Shown here: piece after piece, positions 1-9,194 of the stretch
Layout: each line of letters opens with the position of its first letter
Position numbering within the stretch: position 1 is the first letter of the stretch
Assembly (NCBI RefSeq): GCF_000719285.1
Contig: NZ_JOFS01000001.1
Location: forward strand, 248,001-312,000
Direction of reading: 5' to 3'
DNA length: 64,000 nt
Source: Streptomyces bicolor
Lineage (GTDB): Bacteria > Actinomycetota > Actinomycetes > Streptomycetales > Streptomycetaceae
Translations under genes and position numbers: made by a program
Notes under the pieces: generated by a model
Told to the model about the DNA's origin: nothing
Seen by the model: the letters and a program-made list of their open reading frames with translations, nothing else
Databases searched by the model: none

Positions 1-1259
1 AGGATCGCGGCGCCTTCTTCCGCCTCGGCGACGGTGAGGGACAGAGGCGGGGCGATCCGCAGGGAACTGGTGTTGTGGCCGCCGCCCTTGCCGATGAGGA
101 GGCCGCCCTCGCGGGCCGCCTCCAGCACGGCCGACGCGGCGGCCACGTCGGCGTCGTCCGTGCCGGGCTTGGTGATCTCGATGCCCAGCATCAGGCCCCG
201 GCCGCGCACCTCCCGTACGTGCGGCACCTGCGCCGCGACGGCCCGCAGCCGCTCGACCAGGAGCCCGCCGACCCGCCGGGCGTTGCCCTGGAGGTCGTGT
301 TCCAGCAGGTACGACAGGTTGGCGAGGCCGGCCGCCATGGTGATCTGGGTGCCGCCGAAGGTCGAGATGCTGTTGGCGTCCAGGCAGTTCATGATCTCGG
401 CGCGGGCGACGACCCCGCCGATGGACATGCCGTTGCCGATGCCCTTGGCGAAGGTCAGCATGTCCGGCGGACCGGACTGCCCGTGCGCCTGCCACCCCCA
501 GAAGTGGTCGCCGGTGCGCCCCCAGCCGGTCTGCACCTCGTCGGCGATCCACAGGATGCCGCGCTCGGCGAGGACGTCCCGGAAGGCGGCGTACAGCCCG
601 TCAGGGCCGGAGGTGAAGCCGCCGACGCCCTGGATGGGCTCGGCGATGAGGGCCGCGGGCGGGCGGGTGTGCCCGAGGAGGTCCTTCAGGTCCTCGACGC
701 AGGCGGCGATGAAGTCCTCGTCGCTGAGGCCGGCGTACGGCCCACGGGTGCGCACCCCTCCGTGCACGTACAGCGTCTGCAGCGGCGACAGCGAGGTCGG
801 CGACCAGCCGCGGTTGCCGGTGATGCCGACCGCGCTGAAGGAGCGGCCGTGGTAGCTGTTGCGCATCGCCAGGATCGTGTTGCTCTGCCGGTACGTCGTC
901 GCGAGCAGCAGGGCGGTGTCGTTGGCCTCGGTGCCGGAGGTGGTGAAGAAGACGCGGGCGTCCGGGATGCCGCTCAACTGGGCGATGCGCTCGGCGAGTT
1001 CGACCATGGGCCGGTTGAGGTAAAGCGTGGAGGAGTGGATGATCCGCCCGGCCTGCTCGCTCACCGCCTTGGTCACCTCGGGCAGCGCGTGCGCGGTCAT
1101 CGTCGTGAGGATGCCGCCGAAGAAGTCGAGGTAGCGGTTGCCCTCGGCGTCCCACACATGGCGGCCCTCGCCGTGCGTGATCTCCAGCGGCTCCTCGTAG
1201 TAGAGGGCGAGCCAGCCCGGCATGACGGCGCGGTGGCGGCCCAGCAGGTCCTTGGTCAC
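1..1259 (-). CDS. Class-III PLP aminotransferase (AGXT2-like), 3' end beyond window
   Basis: The minus-strand frame starts at a GTG (1257-1259) and runs off the left edge, about 419 residues visible. It has the class-III layout: a GTEAND segment, IADEVQTGWGRTG, and FAKGIGNG carrying the PLP-binding lysine. The start overlaps the stop of the upstream nitrilase by four bases (GTGA), so the two are translationally coupled. An aminotransferase behind a beta-ureidopropionase-like nitrilase fits beta-alanine or similar omega-amino acid transamination in reductive pyrimidine degradation; that role is inferred from the pair. Alternative substrates such as GABA or putrescine derivatives are possible. 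The family assignment is firm and the substrate is not. Confidence 0.88.
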   Translation of the reverse strand, partial: MTKDLLGRHRAVMPGWLALYYEEPLEITHGEGRHVWDAEGNRYLDFFGGILTTMTAHALPEVTKAVSEQAGRIIHSSTLYLNRPMVELAERIAQLSGIPDARVFFTTSGTEANDTALLLATTYRQSNTILAMRNSYHGRSFSAVGITGNRGWSPTSLSPLQTLYVHGGVRTRGPYAGLSDEDFIAACVEDLKDLLGHTRPPAALIAEPIQGVGGFTSGPDGLYAAFRDVLAERGILWIADEVQTGWGRTGDHFWGWQAHGQSGPPDMLTFAKGIGNGMSIGGVVARAEIMNCLDANSISTFGGTQITMAAGLANLSYLLEHDLQGNARRVGGLLVERLRAVAAQVPHVREVRGRGLMLGIEITKPGTDDADVAAASAVLEAAREGGLLIGKGGGHNTSSLRIAPPLSLTVAEAEEGAAI

Positions 1260-2098
1260 GGCTGCACCAGTCCTTCGTAGGCGTCGGGGCGGCGGTCGCG
1301 GTAGAAGGCCCACTGCTGCCGCACTTCTTCGATGAGGTCGAAGTCGAGGTCGCGGACGATCAGTTCCTCCTCCTTGTCACTGGCGGTCTCCCCCACGAAC
1401 TGGCCGCGCGGGTCCACGAAGTACGACGTCCCGTAGAAGTCGTTGTCGCCGTACTCCTCGACACCGACCCGGTTGATCGCGGCGACGAAGTACTCGTTGG
1501 CGACGGCCGCGGCGGGCTGTTCGAGGCGCCAGAGGTAGGAGGAGAGCCCGCGGTGGGTGGCCGACGGGTTGTACACCAACTGGGCACCGTTGAGGCCGAG
1601 TTGCCGCCAGCCCTCCGGGAAGTGGCGGTCGTAGCAGATGTAGACACCCACCTTCCCCACGGCGGTGTCGAAGACGGGCCAGCCGATGTTGCCCGGCTTG
1701 AAGTAGTACTTCTCCCAGAAGCCCTTGACCTGCGGGATGTGGTGCTTGCGGTACTTGCCGAGGAAGGTGCCGTCGGCGTCGATCACGGCCGCGGTGTTGT
1801 AGTAGAAGCCGGACTGCTCGACCTCGAAGACCGGCACGACGATCACCATGCCGGTCTCGCGGGCGAGCTCCTGCATACGACGCACGGTCGGCCCGTCGGG
1901 AACCGGCTCGGCCCACCGGTAGTGCTCCGGCTCCTGGACCTGACAGAAGTAGGGAGCGTTGAAAACTTCCTGGAAGCCGATGATCTTCGCGCCCTGGCGG
2001 GCCGCCTCGCGGGCGTGCTCCTCGTGTTTCGCCACCATGGACTCGGTGTCGCCGGTCCAGGTGGCCTGGACCAGAGCGGCACGTACGACGTTGGCCAT
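1256..2098 (-). CDS. Nitrilase-superfamily amidohydrolase (beta-ureidopropionase / N-carbamoylputrescine amidase type)
   Basis: 280 residues, a full-length carbon-nitrogen hydrolase. The Glu-Lys-Cys triad is visible: Glu in GFQEVFNAPYF (about residue 43), Lys in KYRKHHIPQ (about 117) and Cys in YICYDRHFPEG (about 155). The cysteine context with RHFPEG is typical of beta-ureidopropionases, which release beta-alanine, CO2 and ammonia from N-carbamoyl-beta-alanine. It is cytoplasmic. It is the first gene of a leftward operon, followed by the aminotransferase with a 4-base overlap, and sits behind a well-formed promoter and repeat operator (2127-2189). N-carbamoylputrescine amidase is the main alternative. 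Confidence 0.9.
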   Translation of the reverse strand: MANVVRAALVQATWTGDTESMVAKHEEHAREAARQGAKIIGFQEVFNAPYFCQVQEPEHYRWAEPVPDGPTVRRMQELARETGMVIVVPVFEVEQSGFYYNTAAVIDADGTFLGKYRKHHIPQVKGFWEKYYFKPGNIGWPVFDTAVGKVGVYICYDRHFPEGWRQLGLNGAQLVYNPSATHRGLSSYLWRLEQPAAAVANEYFVAAINRVGVEEYGDNDFYGTSYFVDPRGQFVGETASDKEEELIVRDLDFDLIEEVRQQWAFYRDRRPDAYEGLVQP

Positions 2099-2126
2099 GA
2101 GCTGCTCCTTCGACGGGACGTCAGAG

Positions 2127-2189
2127 CCTCTACGCCCGTAGAGGGGGCCGTAGAGGCTTGAAAGTATGCCCCTGGAACAGCCTTGCCAA
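2127..2189 (-). promoter_or_regulatory. Sigma70-type promoter with overlapping CTACG repeat operator
   Basis: Read on the minus strand there is a -35 TTGGCA (2184-2189), a 17-base spacer and a -10 TACTTT (2161-2166). Just downstream is CCTCTACG (2127-2134) facing CGTAGAGG (2137-2144) across two bases, then a third unit CGTAGAGGC at 2149-2157. The palindromes cover the expected transcription start, so the simplest reading is a repressor site controlling the nitrilase-aminotransferase operon. The regulator is not identified in the window. Confidence 0.6.
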
Positions 2190-2268
2190 GACCATCGTCG
2201 TTAACCCGCTGAGTCGATCCGGTTTCACCCTCCTGTGGGTGAAGGATGACGCCGGCGGGAGGGGTCTG

Positions 2269-4098
2269 TCACGCGGTGAAACCCGCGACGCGCAGCGCGT
2301 GGACGAGATCCCAGTAGCACTCGTCCGAGACCCCCTGGGCGGCCTGCAGCAGGAGGGGCACGAGCGTCTTCGGGTCGGGTGCGACACTGCGGGCGGCCTC
2401 CTCCGGGGTGCGGACGCGGACGTAGGCGTCGAGCAGCGCCCGGACCTCGCGGTGCCGCGCCTCGCCCGCCAGCCCCACCACGGCCTGCCCGATCTCGTGC
2501 GCGGGCCGCGCCACGCCCTGCCGGAGGATCTGCTCGCCGTCGTCGGCCCGCCCGGCCGCGGTCAGCGCGTCGGCGGCGGCGACGAGCTGCTCCGCCGGCA
2601 GCGAGGCGGCCTCCCACAGGAGGGTCGCCCAGTCGGCGCCGAGCCCGGCCCGCTCCATCTCGGCGGCGAGCAGCGGAATGCGGACGGCGGGCCAGTACGC
2701 GACCTCGACGAGCAGCGCGTGCGCCTCACCGCTGCGCCCCTCACCCCGCAGCCGCACCAGCGTCTCCACGGTCCCGACGACCTCCCGCCGATCCACCGCA
2801 CCCGCCGGCTCGACCTGCGGCTGCGGGTCCGGGACCACGGGCGCTTCGTCGGCGGCTCCGGCGAACCGGGCCCCACGCGGGGTGCGGCGGCTGGTGACGG
2901 GCTGGGCGGGGAGGGTGGGGAGGACGGGTTCGGCGGTCGGCGGTACGACGACCGGAGCGGCCTCCTCCTCGACGATCCCGGCGAAGCGGGCACTGCCGCG
3001 ACGCCGCTTGCGCTGTTTGGCGGTGGGGGCGGGTTCGGGGGTGGCTGACGGGGCCTGCGCGGGGGCGTCGGGCGTGGTGGCGGCCGGGGTGGGGTGCGCC
3101 TGCGGCCAGTCGGAGGCCGCGCTTCCCGGGGCGTGGGAATCCACGGGGTCCGCCGGGTGGGCGTCGGGGTGTTCCGCCGCCCCGGCACCGGAGCCGCGCC
3201 GCGCCGCCCGCCACACGCCCGCTTCAGCAGCGGATGCGACGGCCCGCTGCCCGCGGCGCGGGTCGGCAGCTGTCCCGGCGGGGGCCGCCTCCCGGCCCTC
3301 GGACCAGCCCGGCCCCCCGGCAGTGGCCGTCTCCCGGCCCTCGAACCAGCCCGGCGCCCCGGCAGGATCCTCCGCACGCCCCTCGGACCAGCCGGCCGCC
3401 GGCCGCTCGTCCCGCTGATGCGTCACACCCCGGAATCCGGCGCCGTAGGAACCGTACTCGCTCGGCTGCGCACCCTCCCCGCCGGTCCCGTCATCGCCGA
3501 ACTCCTCGTCCCCGAACCTGCCGTCGAGGCGGAACGCGGCCCCCTGCCCCGCCCGCTCCCGCCGTATCGCCTGCCCCCGCTCGCGCGCCGCCCGGCGGCC
3601 CAAGTCGGCGATCCGGGAGCGGAGTTCCGCGCAGCGGGCGGTCGCGCGTTCGTGGTCGTCGCGGGCCCAGGCGAGGTCGAGGCGGATCGCGTCGGCCTCC
3701 TCCTGGCTGGTCGCGGAGGCGATCGACCGGCCCAGTTCCGCCAGCCGTTCGCCGGCGTAGCGCTGTTCGCGGAGCATGACGTCGAGGCGGTCCCCGAGGG
3801 CGTCGCGGCCGCCGGGCCGGGCGTCGTACGCGGCGAGGGCGGCGGCGTGCAGGGTGCGGGCGCGTTCCGTCTCCGGGCCGGCGCCGCCGGGACCGTACTG
3901 GGCGGCGAGGTCGTGCAGGAGTGACTCCACCACGTCCCAGGGCGGCACCTCACGTCCGTCGAGGCAGGCCTGCATGCCTTCGGGGTCGCGCTGCCAGAAC
4001 ACCCCGCACCAGCCGCCGCCCTGATCCAGGCGCGCCAGAAGACCGTCCAGGTAGTTCACGAACTCCCGTACCCGAGCCGGGAGTTGTTCCACTGACAT
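2269..4098 (-). CDS. Conserved hypothetical protein, helical with low-complexity linker
   Basis: 609 residues, ATG start. The N-terminal ~130 residues are predicted helical and acidic-basic patterned (VREFVNYLDGLLARLDQGGGWCGVFWQRDPEG at the start). Residues ~110-180 look like a coiled coil (RLAELGRSI, RDDHERATARCAELRSRIADL). A long Pro/Ala/Gly-rich segment follows (about 190-410) with repeated GWSEGRE-like units. The C-terminal ~180 residues are alpha-helical and repeat-like. There is no signal peptide, no membrane segment and no catalytic motif I recognise. It stands alone between the catabolic operon and the XRE regulator. I do not assign a function. Confidence 0.75.
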   Translation of the reverse strand: MSVEQLPARVREFVNYLDGLLARLDQGGGWCGVFWQRDPEGMQACLDGREVPPWDVVESLLHDLAAQYGPGGAGPETERARTLHAAALAAYDARPGGRDALGDRLDVMLREQRYAGERLAELGRSIASATSQEEADAIRLDLAWARDDHERATARCAELRSRIADLGRRAARERGQAIRRERAGQGAAFRLDGRFGDEEFGDDGTGGEGAQPSEYGSYGAGFRGVTHQRDERPAAGWSEGRAEDPAGAPGWFEGRETATAGGPGWSEGREAAPAGTAADPRRGQRAVASAAEAGVWRAARRGSGAGAAEHPDAHPADPVDSHAPGSAASDWPQAHPTPAATTPDAPAQAPSATPEPAPTAKQRKRRRGSARFAGIVEEEAAPVVVPPTAEPVLPTLPAQPVTSRRTPRGARFAGAADEAPVVPDPQPQVEPAGAVDRREVVGTVETLVRLRGEGRSGEAHALLVEVAYWPAVRIPLLAAEMERAGLGADWATLLWEAASLPAEQLVAAADALTAAGRADDGEQILRQGVARPAHEIGQAVVGLAGEARHREVRALLDAYVRVRTPEEAARSVAPDPKTLVPLLLQAAQGVSDECYWDLVHALRVAGFTA

Positions 4099-4230
4099 CG
4101 CCCAACTCCCGCCAGACCGGAGTACTCCGGTCCGCTAGGCAACACCAGCGATGTTACGAGCGTGCTACGGGAGTTTTTCCGGCTGAACGCAGAGTACGCC
4201 GAGGCTCTCGGAACGTGACGTGCACACCGG

Positions 4231-4491
4231 TCAGGCGGCGGCCTCGGCGACCGGCGTGCACCGCCCGGCGAGTTCGTCCATCGACAGGCCGAGGGCCTGC
4301 GCCAGCGCGGCCACCGTGAAGAAGGCCGGAGTCGGGGCGCGCCCCGTCTCGATCTTGCGGAGCGTCTCGGCGGAGATGCCGGCGCTCGCCGCGACCTCGG
4401 TCATGCTGCGGCCGCCGCGGGCCTCGCGGAGGAACCGGCCGAGCCGCTCGCCGCGTTCGCGTTCTTCGGGGGTGAGTGGGGTGCGCACCAT
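4231..4491 (-). CDS. XRE-family helix-turn-helix regulator
   Basis: 86 residues from the ATG at 4491; an upstream in-frame ATG at 4500 gives 89 residues. One HTH_3 domain is present (about residues 15-75): SMTEVAASAGISAETLRKIETGRAP is the helix-turn-helix, followed by the AQALGLSMDEL helix. I prefer 4491 because the -10-like TATTAG (4502-4507, minus) lies only one base from 4500. It is divergent from the methionine aminopeptidase; a perfect ATACCGGTAT palindrome and a TAATACCG half-site lie between them and are candidate binding sites. Control of itself and of the peptidase is inferred. Confidence 0.85.
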   Translation of the reverse strand: MVRTPLTPEERERGERLGRFLREARGGRSMTEVAASAGISAETLRKIETGRAPTPAFFTVAALAQALGLSMDELAGRCTPVAEAAA

Positions 4492-4501
4492 GGCGCCCAT
4501 T

Positions 4502-4555
4502 CTAATACCGCATCCTCCCCTGCCCACCTATTCAAATACCGGTATAGTAATTGGC
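4502..4555 (+). promoter_or_regulatory. Divergent promoter region with ATACCGGTAT palindrome
   Basis: The 10-bp perfect palindrome ATACCGGTAT is at 4536-4545 and a half-site TAATACCG at 4503-4510. A -10 hexamer TATAGT (4543-4548) overlaps the palindrome and ends seven bases before the peptidase ATG at 4556, so the peptidase transcript is probably leaderless. The divergent XRE gene is the obvious candidate regulator. Confidence 0.5.
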
Positions 4556-5815
4556 ATGGTAGAGCTGAAGACGGACACGTCGATCGATGCGATGTACGCG
4601 GCCGGGCAGGTCGTCGGCCAGGCCCTCACGGCCGTACGAAAGACCGCTGACGTGGGGGTTTCCCTGCTGGAGCTGGACGAGGTGGCGCGCGAGGTGCTGC
4701 GGGGCGCGGGGGCGACCTCGCCCTTCCTCGGCTACCGCCCGTCCTTCGCCCCGACTCCCTTCCCCGCCGCCATCTGCGCCTCGGTGAACGACGCGATCGT
4801 GCACGGCATCCCGACCGGCTACCGCCTGCGCGACGGCGACCTCGTCTCCATCGACTGCGGCGCCGAACTGAGCGGCTGGGCGGGCGACTCGGCGATCAGC
4901 TTCACGGTCGGCAGGCCGCGCCCGGCCGACGTACGTCTGATCGAGACGGCGGAGCGCGCGCTCGCGGCGGGCATCGAGGCGGCGGTTGTCGGCAACCGCA
5001 TCGGCGACATCGCGCACGCGATCGGCACGGTGTGCCGGGGGGCCGGGTACGGCATCCCGGACGGTTTCGGCGGGCACGGCATCGGCCGCAAGATGCATGA
5101 GGACCCGGGGGTGCCGAACGAGGGCCGCCCGGGCCGGGGCCTGCCACTGCGGCACGGCTTGGTCCTCGCCATCGAACCGATGCTCATCGCGAGCGGCAAG
5201 GACGGCTACCACGCGGCGCCGGACGGCTGGACCCTGCGCACGAACGACGGCTCGCGGGCGGCCCATGTGGAGCACACGGTGGCGGTCACGGAGGCGGGGC
5301 CGCGCGTTCTCACCGCCCGGGACGCCCCTCTGACGACGACATCCAGGAGCCCCGCCCGTCGGAGATGGCGCGTGCCGACGGGCGCGTACTGCGCCCCGGC
5401 GGCTCCCGTCGCCGCCGTTCGAGCGCGCTGCGCGCGACCCCTCGCGAGGTCACACCTGAGAAGGTTTCTTCACACATGCGCACGGCAAATTGTCGACCGC
5501 AGCGCCTCCTTCCGCCAGGCATGTGCGGACCGTCGCCAGGCCAGTGACATTTGCCTTTTCAGATCGTCATACTTTCATGCCTTGTCTTGCCACACCCCTG
5601 GCCCTCCGCAGCTGGCTGGTTGCTGCGCCCGATCCCCACCCGGGGACTGGGACCACACCGCAGTGAGAAGAAGTCATGAAGAAGGCATACGAAGCACCGA
5701 CGCTCGTCCGGCTCGGTACGTTCCGCAAGGAGACGGGGCTCCTTCAGCGCTCCGGCAACGACCGGCTGATCTTCAGCAAGAACTGACGGGCGACGGCACT
5801 GACCCGACGTCATGA
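4556..5815 (+). CDS. map: Type I methionine aminopeptidase with abnormal C-terminal read-through
   Basis: The ATG at 4556 opens a MetAP-I domain of about 255 residues that removes initiator methionine from nascent proteins in the cytoplasm. The metal ligands are visible: SIDCGAELSGWAGDSAI (two Asp), GGHGIGRKMHEDP (His), AIEPMLI (Glu) and AHVEHTVAV (Glu). Family homology ends near LTAR at about 5320. The frame has no stop there and continues for 165 codons of Arg/Ala/Pro/Ser-rich non-domain sequence, across the lasso precursor in another frame, to TGA at 5813-5815. The native 3' end was probably lost in the rearrangement that left the lasso relic, or the tail is simply chance open frame. No Shine-Dalgarno precedes the ATG; a -10 box is seven bases upstream. 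Confidence 0.8.
   Translation: MVELKTDTSIDAMYAAGQVVGQALTAVRKTADVGVSLLELDEVAREVLRGAGATSPFLGYRPSFAPTPFPAAICASVNDAIVHGIPTGYRLRDGDLVSIDCGAELSGWAGDSAISFTVGRPRPADVRLIETAERALAAGIEAAVVGNRIGDIAHAIGTVCRGAGYGIPDGFGGHGIGRKMHEDPGVPNEGRPGRGLPLRHGLVLAIEPMLIASGKDGYHAAPDGWTLRTNDGSRAAHVEHTVAVTEAGPRVLTARDAPLTTTSRSPARRRWRVPTGAYCAPAAPVAAVRARCARPLARSHLRRFLHTCARQIVDRSASFRQACADRRQASDICLFRSSYFHALSCHTPGPPQLAGCCARSPPGDWDHTAVRRSHEEGIRSTDARPARYVPQGDGAPSALRQRPADLQQELTGDGTDPTS
5676..5786 (+). CDS. Lasso peptide precursor, citrulassin-like
   Basis: 36 residues. The leader begins MKKAYEAPTLVRLGTF and ends RKETG. It matches the lasso leader signature Y-x2-P-x-L-x3-G-x5-T, with the conserved Thr at position -2 of the core. 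The predicted core LLQRSGNDRLIFSKN (15 residues) closely resembles citrulassin A (LLGLAGNDRLVLSKN, from memory). It keeps Leu1, Asp8 as ring acceptor (8-membered macrolactam) and the GNDRL segment whose Arg9 is citrullinated in citrulassins. AAGAAG lies upstream as a weak ribosome site. The next gene, 25 bases on, is a truncated lasso cyclase. The RRE protein (B1) and peptidase (B2) are absent from the window, so maturation needs functions in trans or no longer occurs. Confidence 0.85.
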   Translation: MKKAYEAPTLVRLGTFRKETGLLQRSGNDRLIFSKN

Positions 5816-6393
5816 CTGAACTGCACGAAAGTGCGGGGACGGGCCCCGGCGACGCGCACTTCGCGGTCTTCCCAGACCTTGCGGACGCGGCCGCCGTGGC
5901 CCGCTCCTTCGCCCGCCCCGGTGGCCGGGCCCTCGCACACGCGTCGGGCCGGCCCTGGCTGGTCGGCCACTGGCACGACGACGAGATCGTCACCGCGAGC
6001 GCCGGGAACGCCGCCCTCGCCGTCATCGGCTGCTGCCCCGTCGAGGCCGTGCAACTGCGGCGTACGGCCGCACGGCTGAGGAACCTGACGGAGCTCGACG
6101 CGCCGGCCCGCTCCCTCCCCGGCAGCTTCCACCTCGTCGCCGCCCTCGACGGACAGGTCCGGGTGCAGGGCACCGCCTCGGGCCTGCGGCTGGTCTTCCA
6201 CGCGGAGATCGACGGCGTACGGGTGGCCGCCACCCGCGCCGACACGCTCGCCGCCGTGCTAGGCATCGACCCCGCTCCGCGGGAGCTGGCCGTCCGGCTG
6301 CTGTGGCCGGCCCCCTACCCCTTGTCTACGAGCCAGATGCCGCGCCCCGGCGGGCCGTCGACGGACCACGACGGCCCTCGGTCCCACGGCTGA
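5812..6393 (+). pseudogene. Truncated lasso cyclase (asparagine-synthetase-like), N-terminal third only
   Basis: The 193-residue frame begins like a lasso cyclase N-terminal glutamine-amidotransferase-like domain: HFAVFPDL, HASGRPWLVGHW, LPGSFHLVAALDG and VQGTASGLRLVFHAEIDGV. Lasso cyclases are about 600 residues. Similarity stops near WPAPYPL (about residue 170) and is replaced by an unrelated Pro/Arg tail to a stop at 6391-6393. The whole ATP-binding asparagine-synthetase domain that forms the macrolactam is missing. I found no continuation in the other frames up to the ClpC gene. It sits directly behind the intact precursor, the usual A-C order. Decay by deletion is the simplest explanation. 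Confidence 0.82.
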
Positions 6394-6600
6394 GGCGTAC
6401 GCCTCCGAGCGGGCCCCGCAACGCGCCTCGGACCGCCCGCAAGCAGCGGGCAGCGCCGGAAGCCCGTGTGTTCCTGCACATGCCCCCTGAGCCAGAACGT
6501 GCCATCGTGGCATGAGCGTGGCCGAACCCGGTTACCCGGCCTCGGCACGTCGATCAGCGAGGGCGACCCTGCCCGCGCAGGGACGCCGGATGGGAACGCC

Positions 6601-9156
<2,556 letters not shown>

Positions 9157-9164
9157 GCCCCAGA

Positions 9165-9194
9165 TGGTGCGGCGCTACGACGCGGGCCGCACCA
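9165..9194. terminator. Hairpin between converging clp and ggt genes
   Basis: TGGTGCGGC (9165-9173) and GCCGCACCA (9186-9194) form a perfect 9-bp stem with a 12-base loop. It begins nine bases after the clp stop and overlaps the last codons of the gamma-glutamyltransferase gene, so it could terminate the clp transcript. Confidence 0.4.

Noticed and set aside
75..1280. Long plus-strand open frame over the aminotransferase
   Set aside because: Low-complexity Gly/Ala/Val/Arg composition, and the minus strand encodes a clear class-III aminotransferase; this is the mirror frame typical of GC-rich DNA.
5676..5815. Reading the lasso precursor region only as the C-terminus of methionine aminopeptidase
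   Set aside because: The tail frame is not protein-like, whereas the overlapping 36-codon frame fits the lasso leader and citrulassin core patterns closely.
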